Below are positions 37,327 through 50,402 of a stretch of DNA of 64,000 bases, in pieces. The position numbers and the translations under genes are program-made. Within the stretch, counting starts at the first letter, position 1; every line of letters starts with the position of its first letter. Under the pieces are notes generated by a model. The model saw only the letters and a list, made by a program, of their open reading frames with translations, did no database searches and was not told the origin of the DNA. Source of the stretch: Rotaria socialis. Its lineage: Eukaryota > Rotifera > Eurotatoria > Philodinida > Philodinidae. The DNA lies in the NCBI GenBank assembly GCA_905331475.1, contig CAJNYU010001939.1, positions 62,001 through 126,000 of the forward strand. Direction: 5' to 3'.

Positions 37327-37870
37327 ATGCTAACAGCATTAGCTGAGAAACTGAAGGTACCACTTACAAGGATATACACCACATATCCTCAGACCCATAA
37401 TTATACGCGCAAAAAGTCTTATTTCAAAAATGAAGAACCTATCATTTGCCTATTGCGTACGAAAGTCATTAAGAACAAAAGATCGAGAACAGATTTTTAT
37501 TCACTGATGAAAAATATTCAGGATTAGATGGTATGGTATATTATATCGTCAGAATAACTATATTTATGCTACATGTCGACAAGAAGCATATGAACACGGA
37601 GGATTAAGATCAACAGCCAAATTTCCAAAAAGATCATGATCTTGTAGCTGTTCAGCTGAATGCACTAGCTGAATGTCAACGACGATAGGGTGAAGGTTTT
37701 ATCTATTAACAGGACAATGGAAGTCCAGGAAGAGCACTAAGATTCACTTGCGTGGATTAAAAAGAACTCTAGTCATTCAATCGATAAAAGTAAAAACACC
37801 ACTCAATAATCCAGATCTAAACATTTTGGATTACTATGTGTGAGTCTCTATTAGTCAAAATGTATATTGA
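37327..37870 (+). pseudogene. Decayed mariner/Tc1-type transposase fragment
   Basis: Pieces of a DDE/D transposase survive in shifting frames: FTDEKYF-like text near 37500, then YNRQNNYIYATCRQEAYEHGG near 37540-37600, and finally NNPDLNILDYYV near 37810-37845, which corresponds to the family's SPDLNPLDY motif around the third catalytic acid. Several stops and frameshifts separate these pieces. Terminal inverted repeats were not found. Function is lost. Confidence 0.6.
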
Positions 37871-37976
37871 GTTAGAGCCATAATCGTCGACCTGGGTATT
37901 TGGAGCTTTGACATTTATGGAATCTATTTGAATAATTTACTATATAGAAAAAAAGAAAAATTCTAAAATGAATGTT

Positions 37977-39988
37977 TTATGAATCTTGTTGATCTCTTAA
38001 ATACGTAGCCATTTGTTGTTCTTCGTCATTAGAAGTTTCGGGTGAGAGTGCTGCACCGTTTGTTAATGATGGACGAGCATTTAATAGATTTTTTCGTTCA
38101 TGAAAAAAATAAACAAGATTTGACGCTAAATAAAGTATAATTGATATCAATAAACAAACAATTAAGAGTGTTGGAAAATGTTTTGGATTACGATCCAATA
38201 CAAAACCTTGAAAAAAACTATCTATATTATGAATTTAAATTAAAAACAACACTAACCAGCAATTTTTTGAAGAGTCATTGCTCCAACTGCCGATCCACAT
38301 AAGAGTGAAGCAAGAAGCATTGGTACAACATTTAATCGTTGATTAAATAAACCAAATGATAATGGAAATATTGGCGAAAATACTAAGCCAGTAACTGCTC
38401 CAAGAATGAATAAACTTGTGCTTGTTAAACCAATAAACCATACAAATATTAACCAAGATATAGCAAGACAAAAACCTCCAAACCAAATTATATTAAGACA
38501 CATATCTACTGATAAAAATACAGATATAATTGCAGCAAATAATCTTCCAATCTAAATTTAAAAAATTCTTATTTTTTTAATGAAACTTAACAAATAACAA
38601 AAAAAAGAAAGTTCCATACTGAATATGAAAGCCAATATAAAATAGTTGCCCAACTTGCAGCTTTTGTCGATATATTGAATTGATCAAATTTAAGATAAGC
38701 AAAAAAGAATTTCGAAAATGTTTGATCATTTCCACCAATAAAAAATGTATAACAAACAAATATTATTGAAAGAATTAAACCATATTGAAAATATCCTCGA
38801 CCACATGTACGAGGAGAATATTGTGAAGATTTATCTTTATTCATTAAACGACTCAAATTTGTTGGATTTTCACTTACAGCAGTATAATCAATCTAAATAA
38901 TTATCAAATGCATATATTTCTTTAAATTTAATTAATCACCGTTTATTTTCTATTTATGATTAATTACCTGTTGAACTTGTAATATTTCTCGATGATTTTT
39001 TTGTTCTTTAATATAAAAAAATAAATGTCCAATAGCAAGTAAAAAACATAGAAGAGCAGTAATGGAATATGGAATAAAAAGCGATGAATTATTTGTTGTT
39101 AAATTAACATCTGATAATGTTTCATTTGCTTGTTTATAATCTTTTTTATTTATTAATGTACTTTTTTGACTAAGAAATGGACGAACAAGTAAATTAACAA
39201 AAACAGCACCTATGCCATATCCTAAATGAGCCGTATTTAATGGAGCTGCGGCATTACTACTCCACATTGTCAATAAAATATTTGTTCCACCTAAATATAA
39301 TTAAATAGTTAAAATCTATTTTTCATTCTGAATTCAAAGTGATAGAAAAAACCCTCTTTTTTAAATTATAGATATATATATTAATTAATGATAGGATTCT
39401 ATTTAAATAGAAAACTTAATTTATATATATATATATATATAGAGTAAACTTACCTAGATCTGTCAAACCTTGAGCAGTTCCTTGAATAAGAAATAAAAGA
39501 CACATAGCTATTAATGATTTTACAAACGGAGTTGTAAAAACAACTAAAAATAAATTGTTGATTAATGAATTTTTATTAATAAATTGAAATATTTTTACCA
39601 ATAGCAGGTAAAATAAAAGCACAAACAAGAAGGCCTTCAGAATGTTTTTTGACTATATTTTGAAATATAGCACCAAAAATATTTGCTATTAAATAACCTG
39701 CAGATCGTGCTGCAAGTGCTGAACTCATTCCACTATAATCAACTTTAGCATTTGCTGCAACAATTGACATTGTTGGGCCAATCAATTCAAGATGAAAACC
39801 CTTTTTTTAAATAAATACATGATAAATCATTTAAGTATAGATAAGATGAAAAAAATTTTCTTTGAACTAAAGAAACTTACTAGAACAATCCATGTTAGTA
39901 CAAGATATCCACTTTTAATTAAATTCCATGGTTGACTTAAATAGATTTTTATTCCAAATTGAGATTCTTCAGATGGTTTTATTGCCAT
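37977..39988 (-). CDS. MFS transporter, MFSD4/Na+-glucose transporter 1-like
   Basis: Seven exons (39988-39881, 39800-39599, 39543-39454, 39290-38968, 38892-38620, 38551-38257, 38206-37977) sum to 1521 nt, or 506 residues with about 12 membrane segments. The second exon reads GFHLELIGPTMSIVAANAK and SALAARSAGYLIANIFGAIF. The fourth has TMWSSNAAAPLNTAHLGYGIGAVF, typical of the MFSD4/NaGLT1 branch. Then follows a central loop, and the C-terminal half ends with PIFPLSFGLFNQRL, LLCGSAVGAMTLQKIAG and a final TM before a hydrophilic tail. These proteins sit in the plasma or organelle membrane and are thought to move sugars; the substrate here is not proven. All introns are GT..AG and most are 49-80 nt. 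Confidence 0.85.
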
Positions 39989-40764
39989 TGTTGTTTTTTT
40001 TCTTTTATTTAAATCTTTTCAAGTTTGAATTTAATTCATTGAAATTATACTAATGAACAAAAAGAAAATCTAAAAGTACGACAAAATCTTAATGAGAATA
40101 CTTTCCTAGAAATAGAAATTTTTCTGTTGCTATTCAATCTTCATTTGATCATTGGTTGCATAGGAAAAAAAACGTCGTAGAACAAAACTATGTTTATTCT
40201 ACTATTAAAAAGACACGTCATTATGCAATCAAAAATGCATTAGAAAGAACAGAAAAAATATTAATTGTATATTATGCAATGTGACATATCGACATCAATT
40301 TTTCTTTCTTTTTTTCTTTTCACTTGTTTGCAAAAAAATTCGAGATGTAAAAGGAAGAAATGAACTCAAATATACATTAGATTTTTTATATTATTATTAA
40401 AAAGAAAAAGAAAATAGAGCAAGGGTTCTTTTTTTGTTGAATTAGTTTCTAACAATGAAAAGTTTTTAACGAATTTCTGTGCGAATATTATAATTACAAC
40501 AAGAAATGTTTACATCTATATTTTTATAGCAATCAGGAAATTTAATACTTGTGAACTTTTACAAATTGAAATCGTGATATTTTATTTTTATTTTTTTGTT
40601 GTCATGATCTTTCTATTGATTTATTATAATAGATATTAAAAAACAATAGATAAGAAGAAAAAAATGACATTCAACATAATGTTAGACAATTTAAAAAAAA
40701 TATATTTCTATTATTACTTTTCTTAATAAAATTCAAGTGATTTCTCTTGTTTCTTTATCTGAAT
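39989..40764. other. Upstream flank of the MFS gene, no gene recognised
   Basis: A+T-rich sequence with poly-A/T runs; it should hold the MFS promoter. ATCTGAAT at 40757-40764 is the left target-site duplication of the adjacent MITE. Confidence 0.45.
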
Positions 40765-41267
40765 CAGAGCTCGGACAAGTACACGTATAGCAAGTAAAAG
40801 TATTTTACTTTTACTCGAAAAAGAAAGTTTGTACTTTTACTTATACTTCAAAGCAAGTACTGCTATATGTACTTGCCTATGTACAAGTATACTTGCTTTT
40901 GTACTTGTACCTAAAAAAAAGTATTTGCACTTGTACTTGTCTCTAATAAGTTTGTTAGAATACTTGTACTTAAATAAAGACGCTTGTACTTNNNNNNNNN
41001 NNNNNNNNNNNNNNNNNNNNNNNNNNNNNNNNNNNNNNNNNNNNNNNNNNNNNNNNNNNNNNNNNNNNNNNNNNNNNNNNNNNNNNNNNNNNNNNNNNNN
41101 NNNNNNNNNNNNNNNNNNNNNNNNNNNNNNNNNNNNNNNNNNNNTACCAAATCCATCTGATGAGTACTTATACTTGTACTTGAATTTTATACCAAGTATT
41201 TCTTACTTGTACTTATACTCGAAAAAGTACAAAAAGTACGAGTACAAATACTTTCGTCCGAGCTCTG
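40765..41267. mobile_element. hAT-type MITE with 8-bp target duplication
   Basis: The ends CAGAGCTCGGAC and GTCCGAGCTCTG are a perfect inverted repeat. ATCTGAAT immediately precedes (40757-40764) and follows (41268-41275), a perfect 8-bp duplication diagnostic of hAT transposition. The interior is low-complexity, built from AAGTAC/GTACTT repeats, and encodes no transposase. A 153-base run of N sits inside, so the true length is unknown. The intact ends and duplication mark this as the youngest insertion in the window. Confidence 0.88.
40992..41144. other. Assembly gap (153 N)
   Basis: Undetermined bases lie within the AAGTAC-rich interior of the MITE, probably because the repeat could not be resolved. 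Confidence 0.99.
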
Positions 41268-42730
41268 ATCTGAATATATTCGTTGACAATCAAAATTAAT
41301 CAATGAAGATAATTGTACAAAAGAATTTTAGTGATCATCTATAAAAATTTCAGTTTAATTCAACTAAATCTTCATGTTCCTATACATTTTATTTGTCACT
41401 AGTACAGAAACTATTATCAAGACTAAACAATAATTGAATCTTTAGTGAATTATTTACCTATACAATAGGATATCTGAAAGATAACTCTAAAAACCAAAGA
41501 TAAAACTTTTCCATGGTTTTCTTTTAGTTATATGTATATGAACTCAATGAACTTCAGCTACGGACATGAATAACGTCATTTATTAGTCGAATATATTATT
41601 GAATAAAAGATTATAAAGATTCATCACAGAGAAGTTGTAAATGTAGTTTCAAAAAAAATGAAGATTTCTGTAAAAAAAGGCTTCCAGGTAAATTATATTT
41701 TCTATTTTAATCGAGAATCTCATTAATTATAGATAAATAGTCGAGAAAGAAGAGAAGAAAATAAACTAGTCCAGTAACATGATTGGTGTAAAATTTTAAA
41801 ATAAATCTTTGTCTTAATAGTACTGTCTCAATAATTTCTTTTAATTCAAAGAATTTATTGATAGATTCATTGAATATAACAAAAATCAATGATCTAGATA
41901 CACTAAAATGATAGTAGAAGTTAAAGTGATGTCGCTCGACTATAATCATTACTCTCGATTATCAGTTTCTAAAGTATTTAGGGAATAACAATTTCAGTGT
42001 TTTTAATAAGAGATGAAACCTATAAGAAATACATATTATCATTATCGATATTGAGAAAAAAGAGCAAAAATCATAAAAATATCGATGAAAAAGTTGACAT
42101 CGAAGGTCTGTTCGATAATAAATAGTGTTCTTTTTCAAACAGATGTTTGTTGGCAAAAAGATATTAAAAAGAAGAACAATACCATTAAGCATTGCCAATA
42201 TTTTGAGTCAAAAATGACATTTAGATTCTTTTTTTTGCGTAATAAATGAATGTGTTTACAATAAAGCTGGTCCTTTTTGAACATCATCGAAAGCAGAATG
42301 AAGCGTTTAATATATTTCCTAGGCCGAAAGGATTGGGATAAAAAATCTCAGCTTGAAAAAAGTTTAAAAAATAAAATGATAGGGAACCTTTAGGTTTTAA
42401 AAATATTTGAAATCTCCTCTCAAACTGTATCAAATCTTTATGGTTAGCATATGCATAAACAAAATATTTAATATACATAACTAAACTCAAATTCTATGAT
42501 GCTAAAAGTACTTTCAATGAAATTCGTGATTAATCCTATCACTATTTATAGTGAAATCATTAAATTATTTTAAAAGTTTTCATCAATAGTTCAAAACTAG
42601 AATTTGGAAGATAATTTTAATTTAAACAGAAGCATTTTTATTACTACAACAAAATATAATTATAAAAAAATATTTGTTTTCTATTTAAACTATGCTTTAT
42701 CCTATTAAAGTTAAAATAAAAAGACAAAAT
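41268..42730. other. Intergenic region, no gene recognised
   Basis: It begins with the right copy of the MITE target duplication (41268-41275) and runs to the 3' end of the phosphate carrier gene. Short minus-strand frames here are A/T-rich and without motifs. Confidence 0.4.
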
Positions 42731-43821
42731 CTATTTTCCACCAGTTGTACCCATCCCCATAGCTGCTTTAAATGTATCATAAATCCACCATTGAAGAGCA
42801 GCTATTGTTCCAATCATAATAATTCTTGTTCCAAGACCCTTCGTACATAAATTAAGCAGACCAAAATCTCGAGTTATTTCTTTAATTGATTTTCCTCTAT
42901 AATTTGGTTTAGCCATCAATGAAACAATTGAATCACCTGGATGAGATACAATAGCACAAACAATTCCAGCTGCATAACCTGCAGTAAATGTTATTCCTAA
43001 TTGTGTTGTTTTCGAGTAACTTGTTTTTGGTTCTGTAAATACATGAGTATAAAGTAGTTGAACAGCCTAAAATAAATAATTGGAATTTTGGAAAACAAGT
43101 AAAGTAATATATTCTTTTTAGTGAAAATAAAACCTTTTCGAAAAAGTAAAATTTCGTCACAGTATATGGAATTTGTCTTGACCATAATGGTACAATAGAT
43201 CCATATGGAAATCTTGTTACGTTTCTATTATTATTCATTTCAATAGTCGCTGGTACCAACGCTGTAGGAAATGTACCTGGTACACTTGTTTGAACTTTAA
43301 CTTTTATCATTTCCATAGGACATAATGCAAGACAACCACAGAATTCTGATGCTGCCGCACCACTCAACCAAATTAATTCACGATATTTTTGAGAATTTTC
43401 ATAGCCAACTAGATTTGATAACGCATCTTTAAAAACTTCATAAAGACCAAATTTAAGAGCACCTTGAGGAGAATAACCCAATACAGTAGGTTCCCATCCT
43501 TTCCATATAGCTCGACTACCTTCTTCATGTATTATTGTTTTCAGACTCCCAATTAAATTTCTGTATTTCATTGGATCTACCTAACAGATAAATAGATAAA
43601 TAGATAAATAAATAAATAAATAAATAAATAAATAGAAATGTTCAAACCTGCATGTTACATTTTGTTACATCAAGAGGTGTTATAAGAAGGTGTGTTGAAC
43701 CACATGCAAGAGCACCTCCAATTAAGCATTTTCCATAATAAATATTATCATGTGGGACAATACAAGCTGTTCGAGCATTCCATTGTTTATTATTTCTAGC
43801 AAATGAATCTTCTTTAACCAT
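42731..43821 (-). CDS. SLC25A3: Mitochondrial phosphate carrier
   Basis: Three exons (43821-43648, 43580-43134, 43066-42731) total 957 nt, or 318 residues. The three carrier repeats show the signatures PLDVTKCNMQ, PMEMIKVKVQ and PGDSIVSLMA, the last with the atypical form characteristic of phosphate carriers. KGWEPTVLGYSPQGALKFGLYE and SRQIPYTVTKFYFFEK are also typical of SLC25A3. The protein imports phosphate with protons into the mitochondrial matrix for ATP synthesis. No long N-terminal presequence is visible; the protein starts about 30 residues before the first carrier helix. Introns are 67 nt each, and the first contains a TAAA/TAGA microsatellite. Assignment is firm. Confidence 0.95.
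43586..43634. repeat. (TAAA)n/(TAGA)n microsatellite in intron 1 of the phosphate carrier
   Basis: About twelve tetranucleotide units fill most of the 67-nt intron, directly upstream of the acceptor on the minus strand. Length variation here would alter intron size. Confidence 0.85.
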
Positions 43822-45879
43822 AATTTTTACCTAAAAAACTTCTTTTAACATTGGCAAATATTCGAGCATGGCCATCAAATTAATTTATAGTTTTTATTTT
43901 TATTTTAGTAAAATAAATTTGTTAATCAAAGAATAAAAACGAGACACAAAATAATACAATTTCTATCTGTTGGACTTTGAAAAGGACACATCGACGACTA
44001 AAGAAAAAAATGGCTTATTCTGATCGGTTCTGATGACAAACCTCATACACTTTAGGAGCTAATAGAGAAGAAAAGAAAAATATACAAATCAAGGAAGACC
44101 GATCAAAAAACGCACATGATTCCAACGACGAAATTTATTTTTGCTTTTCACTTGCGATTCAACATTATTTTTTTTATAAGATAAACAAGAAAAAGAAATG
44201 TACTGAAATAACCTTCACCAATTTTGTTCTTTTACAGGTTTCTATTCTTCGAATTATCAAAGTTTTCTTTTTTTCTTTATTACATTGTACAATTTAAAAA
44301 AAGAACATAAATCACAGTATTTAAGATAGACAAAAATTTGAAAATATTCATTTTTATAATAACCAAATTGTTTAATAAATTCATTTTTAAAATACTACAA
44401 GAAGAAACTACTTCAAGCTCGGTTAAAATGCAGAACGTAATGGTGTTGTTGTGTGTGATAGCAGACGAATTTACGATTTAATTAAGATCGCTTGCGCTGA
44501 AAATACAGGCCGTGACGAAACCGTAGTGTATTGTAATGAAAACGAGCAGTGGAATACGGCCGTATTTGCCCGTACTGTTTCGGTTGAATATACCACTGTT
44601 CACAATTTCTGCGGTAGTAAATAGACAATTCATTTAGTTTACTCCTGTGTTTGGTTTTATTTTATTTTACACATAAAATAATTAATCTATCTAAAATATA
44701 TCTTGCAAAATTCTTAGAAGATCATATAGATATCATAATGCAAAATATAAAAAGAAAGTTTTTTTTTAATCTTCAAATGCTTTGGATTAAAATTAGAATA
44801 TATTTAATTACTGCAATATTTATTCAATTGAATAAAAGTGATACGAAAAAAATATTTACATAAAGAAAACATAAATTATAATTGGATGGGTGTGGGTGCT
44901 GGCGTCTACAAGTGTAGATGATGCTCAAGGCTATTATTTGGATGTTGCTGCCACGTCTTCGGATTCGCAAGATGACTTTTTCCGTACAGGTTTAAGTTCA
45001 GGTTGTTGTCAGAAGTTCACGATATTTGTAACTTACTGGGAGCTGTCTGGTTACTACGACAGAAACTTTAAGATCAAAGTTCATAGTGCGTATTTTTCGA
45101 AGCGGTTTGTGGATTAGCAATTTAAAACTCTGAGATATATTGCAACGTTTTGTCCTGCGACCATCTGTCCTAGCGCCGAAATTCTCTTTGAATTTCACAA
45201 AGACTATCGAATGTAAAATAAAGTGAGGACAAGTATTAAAAATTGTCCTTTAATTAGACTTAATCTCAACTTAGTTAGAATTATAATGTGAGAATAAATT
45301 AAGTTAATTAGATTTTTGATCGATAATGACTGAAATATCGTTTACTATCAAATATTTTGTCGAAATATATGACTTTTATTTGGATTCATATCGATTGTTT
45401 TATGTCTTCTAATTGAATTGCTAGTCAAATTTATTTTATAACAATAGAACGAAAAATGATTGAGAGAAAAACTAGATTCACCGACCATTCGATTTCAACC
45501 ATTTCTTTGATGTTATTTTCTGATCTTGCCTTTTTTCAAGCCCAATATAATTCTTCTACTAAATGCATATTCATGATCACAAGAATACAAAGTTAAGAGA
45601 GGTAGCACCATAGTGAATCACGACTCATGTTCTTGATATGAGTATTCAAATTGAGTAGAATCCTAAAAATCGATGATAATTCATATTAACCTATTTATGC
45701 AACGTTGATATCAACTCCAAAAATAAATTTGAATGAACATATTTTGCTGCAAAAACGAGTATATTATCTATGAAAGAAAATATGCGAAAAAGCATAAGAG
45801 CATACATGATTAGTTTGTTATCGAAAAACAAATCATGTTAAAAAATGAAATCATTCAAGAAAATTCTTTTCTTTCTTTA
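43822..45879. other. Intergenic region with an unrecognised short frame
   Basis: The first part is the phosphate-carrier upstream flank. At 44890-45117 a 75-codon plus-strand frame is somewhat less A+T-rich than its surroundings; I find no motif or splice-supported extension. A short palindrome, AATACGGCCGTATT, lies at about 44553-44566. Confidence 0.35.
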
Positions 45880-47480
45880 GAGAAAAAGCGATTGACGTAT
45901 GAAATGCAAAGCAATAATAATAAATGATGTAACTAAACAGTGACACGATACTTGAGTTGCAGATTGAGTAGTATTTATATCTTCAAATGGTCGAGTAATG
46001 TTGAATAATTTTAGTGAACTCATTTGTACCATTTCAGTTTCACCAACAAAATCAATCACTATCGGCAAATCTGTTACACATGAAGTATTATTCCATTCAC
46101 TTGGGAAAAGTGATGGCAATGTCCAAGAAAGAATTAAATGAAGTGGTCAAGTACATCCTGTTATAGTAAGAAAAAGTTGAATAATATGTCCACTTCAAGG
46201 AACCGTATTGAATGTTCGCGTTTTCCCCGTAATTGATACCAGATGAGAAGCAAAATCGAGTGGTGTTGCGCCATCCAATTGAGCTGCAATCATAAGTATT
46301 GATGAATTAGCAAGAAGATAACGATATTCGTCTAACGGATATTTTGGTCATGCATCTCTCAATGCAATTAAATCAGAGCGAAGATTTGGAGCTATTATAG
46401 TAGCATTTTGAAAAGTATTCAATGCTTGTTGATCGATATCAGATTGATTAAAATATAACCAAAGTTCAGAAAACGCTATGTAATAATAAAGAACATCAGT
46501 ATTAAGTACTGGAGTATTGACATCAGTTGCCAATGGATCACTCGAAGACGATGATAAACCTTGAGCTTGAAAAAAGAAATCTAAAGTAAGAACATCTTCT
46601 TTATTACAACTATTGAGCCGAAATATAACTGTGCGAATAATAGATCGATCATAGTAATTTGCTGCCGATTAAAACATTGAAAACAAAGTTGATTTGATTA
46701 AACGTGATGTAAGATTATATTTTTTTAAATACCTCTTTATACATAGTTGATTATTTGAATCAATATCTTGTAAAATTTTGTAAAGCATTACACCAGGTCT
46801 ATCGACTGGAAAATATTTAATACATTCAATTTGATAATGGCAATAAGGAAGAAATTGCGAAGTCATTGAAGCTGCTCGTATATTATACATTGTGAATGAA
46901 TGCAAGAGTGGTTTTAATGGACTATTCATCACAGGTGGTTGTACCAAATTTGGATAAATGGTTAAAAAACGATTTAACCAATAAGTACCATATGATACAC
47001 CTAAAATTGATATTCGGCCAATCAATTGAAAGGCTTCAATTAGAATAGCTAAATTACGAGCAGCATAAGTCATAGAAAATTGATTTAATCCTTCAATAGT
47101 GCATCGATTCTTTAAGTATTCTGTACAGTCGATTGTTATAATTTGTGAATTTTATCAGCACAACCTAATGGACTTGAGAAACCCGTTCCACGATGATCTG
47201 GAAATATTATTGTGATTCCATATTCTACAGGTATTAATTGGTCAATAATTGAAACAAGACCTAGTCCTGATTCACCAGGACCTTGACTTAGAACAAATAG
47301 AGAATTATTTTTCTGATTGGGTGGACTAAGAAGTAGCATTGAAATAGATATTGAACTTTGATTTGTTTGAGCATAATTCAAAGGAACTTGTAAAATGCAA
47401 CAGCTCATTGTATAATTTTGCTCTTCAGTAGGTAAACCTTAACAAATAGACCAAACAGATGGATCACGTTTAGGAAACGC
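45880..47480 (-). pseudogene. Alpha/beta-hydrolase (S33/TAP-like serine peptidase family) pseudogene
   Basis: Read on the minus strand, the body of an alpha/beta hydrolase is visible. LFVLSQGPGESG is the oxyanion-side motif, followed by IIFPDHRGTGFSS. GVSYGT is the nucleophile elbow, with its serine codon near 46995. Later come MIAAQLDGATPLDFA, carrying the acid, and SGHII with the histidine. Disablements are at least: TAA about 47440, a frameshift near 47130-47150, TAA at 46669-46671, and TGA at 46348-46350, 46195-46197 and 46147-46149. The triad residues survive, so decay looks fairly recent. No intact signal peptide or first exon is found upstream; the 5' part may be lost. Family members cleave N-terminal tripeptides or similar substrates. 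Confidence 0.82.
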
Positions 47481-49475
47481 ATATATATATATATATCAAA
47501 TGATATAATGCCATTTACATATTTCAATAAGAACATAATAGAAAACATCAATAATATTATGATTTTCTTTATTGATTAATTAAATCAAAACGAAAATATA
47601 TGCAGTTAATATATAAAATTATTTATTATTCATACGATGGTCTATGTGTCTATTGATTTAAATTAACTTGTTTGAAATATAATACAGTTTATAAATCTGT
47701 CATCACATCAAGAAAAATTACAAGCAAATAATTATGTTATTCATATTTGATCGAAAGAACGAATATGTTTATGTGTACAGAAAAGTACTTGCAAGTTTAT
47801 TCTGAAATGCATTGGATCAGTTTATTTTAGTTGTTTTTCATTTCTCTCTGGGATCGATCTAATAGTACATAGATTTAACTAAGCAATGATAAGAACATTT
47901 TATCTTTAATCCTCAATTCGTTCTTCTTTAATTTTTTTTATTCATGCAAATTATTATCTAATTCGATTAAATCTACTTTTTGTTTGTTAACTTAATTTCT
48001 ATGTAATTTTATTTCATGTTGATTAAGATTTAAAAAAAAACAAAAATCGTGTTGTGATTGTTTCTTCTTTTTGCTTCATTTTTTATCATTGTGATGAATG
48101 AAAAATTTTCGTCGAAAAACAAAACAACAACTAGGCCAATATAATCGAGTAAAAAAAGCATTAGTTTCGTGATTTACATTTCGGTAAATAACTGATGCAG
48201 GATTAAAAATATGTAGTAAAAATTAAAAAAATAATGTTGAAAAACAATAGCAAGTTATATATTTGAACAAATAATATCACTATAACCCTCGATCAAGGAC
48301 GTATAAGAAGATATTTTTAGTTATTACCTTTGAATATTTATTCTTCTTATTGAGTTTCTATTAGTTATCAGCTATAAATTATTATGAATTCTACTCGTAT
48401 ACGTATATATTCTTTCGAACCCCTATTTGATATGAAATATTTGCTAAAATCTTTTATTTTGATGATATTATTTGATAATAATGATGATCAATAATTTTTC
48501 ATAAAATAAATTATGTTCAAACTCTAACGATAAGAGTGTCTTTTTCCTTGTATATTTTTTATAATCAATTATAATCAATGAAGCATTATCATTTATTATA
48601 TAAATTTATTTAATAGAAAGTTCAATTGAAAGATAAATATTCATTTGAATTATTAAACATTTAAATTTTTTCTCTATTTGTTAACTTTCTTATTATTTTA
48701 GCAGATTGTCTTATTGTAAAAATATAAACAAAAAGAAAATTAACGTAGAATAATTAACTTTTTGGACATCGATCTTGATAGAAAAAAAAACCATTTTTGC
48801 ATATTAAGACAAATAGAAAATTTTAATTGTCGATAATTCAACAAATACATGTCTCATAAAAATGATATTGGCATGAAAAACTTATTTCGAAGAATAAAAT
48901 TTTTGTATCAATATTAAGAAAAATAATTTTCTACACAGATTATAGATAGAAAGAAAAAATAACATAATTTATTTATAATATATTTTGTTTTTTTCATGCT
49001 TGTTATTTAGCTATTTAAATTTTTTAATTGTTTCCTTTCGTTTTAATATTGATGATATGCATACATAGAGACAATCTTTTCGATCGTTATTGTTATCAAT
49101 GAAATAAATATGAGTAAATACTCGTCATGATATGTAAGATTAATAAACGAAAATTTAACAGATATCATCGTCGGTTGGTTAAGATTTATTCTCTTAAAAA
49201 CTACATGTTGATGATACGAAGAAATAATAAATTTTAAGATAAACATGCCGAATATAGAAAGATAAAAACATTTTAAACCTGTTGGAGAATATCAGATCTA
49301 TTTATTTAGTTAGTTAATATGATGATAAAAAATGTTTTATGTAAATTTTGTCTGTAAATATTATTTTTTACTGTTTATCGATGAGATTGGGATGAGGAAA
49401 TAAATATCAGATGAATTTCTTTCTTAAATAGTTGTTTTTGATTCAATTTATTTTAGTTGAATCTAATAATCAAAA
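47481..49475. other. Long A+T-rich spacer
   Basis: It starts with an AT microsatellite (about 47482-47496). Poly-A/T runs dominate and I see no gene, RNA or repeat of note. The last few hundred bases should hold the promoter of the first tandem copy that follows. Confidence 0.4.
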
Positions 49476-50402
49476 ATGATCGGTGTACCTGTAAATCCTA
49501 ATTCAGTTTATGTGCCAATAATTCAAAGTAAGTTATTTCATCTTTTCTGTTTTGATCAAATATTCATTTATTTATTTATTCATTAGCTGGTTGTTTGAAA
49601 ACAGAATTCGATTCAACATATCCCATACATTTAAATGGTATTATTAGTCAGCATGAATTTCAAGAATCAATTAATAAAATTAATTTTTCATTTTCTAATT
49701 ATTTCTTTGATTATTTTTATTCTTGCAACATTAGTTGGAACTGTTCTTTGTGTTGTTGGTGGACTATTTGTTGTTAAATCTATAACAACCTTTTATATAC
49801 TACTTAGCGTAGGAATTGTTTTAACTACTTTTGGATCATTGTTTTTTGATATTGGAGTGTGTGTCATGGATGCAAAACGTGTAGCACGAATGCGACAAGC
49901 GATTACTGAAGAATCAATTAAATATTCATCGAGATCGCCAACGCCATGCAGTCGGAGATTAGATACTTCACGTACTTTGTTTGGTGGCTATGGATATTAT
50001 AATAATAGTCAACAGACGTTGTATCAAGTATGTATCGTTGTTTTATTTTATTTTCTCCAGAATATCATCAGTTAGAACTAAGAGTCGGAAATAAAAAAAC
50101 ACATATCAATATATTATTCATTTCAAGACTAAGAACAAAACTTTTTGTTGTTATATTTATAATTAATATTTTTTTTTCAGTTGGTAATTGATATTGGCTG
50201 TTCTACTTCACAAGGCAATGTTAATCAAACACACTATTCAAATAAAATAGTTCCTGAACCAACATCATCATTTGGATAACATGATAATTATGCACCTCCA
50301 GCATATTCCATCAACATGATAGGATTTTGTTCTCGCTGTGGCGTAGCACGACGTGGTCTTACGGCTCAATACTGTTCATCTTGTGGTCAGTTATTCAATT
50401 AG
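49476..50402 (+). pseudogene. Dead tandem copy of the two-TM zinc-ribbon gene
   Basis: It shares the exon plan of the intact copy at 51533-52553: exons 49476-49527, 49587-50027 and 50181-50402. Exon 1 is the same length (52 nt) and nearly identical. Exon 2 is 441 nt against 455 in the paralogue, a net 14-nt difference that shifts the frame shortly after QESINKIN. Exon 3 carries an in-frame TAA at 50277-50279, before the closing zinc ribbon (FCSRCG..YCSSCG). Both TM segments and the ARMRQAITEES motif remain readable in a second frame. Unless the indel is an assembly error, no full protein is made; even then the nonsense codon would remove the ribbon. The donor of its second intron is GT (GTATGT), unlike the paralogue. 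Confidence 0.8.
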
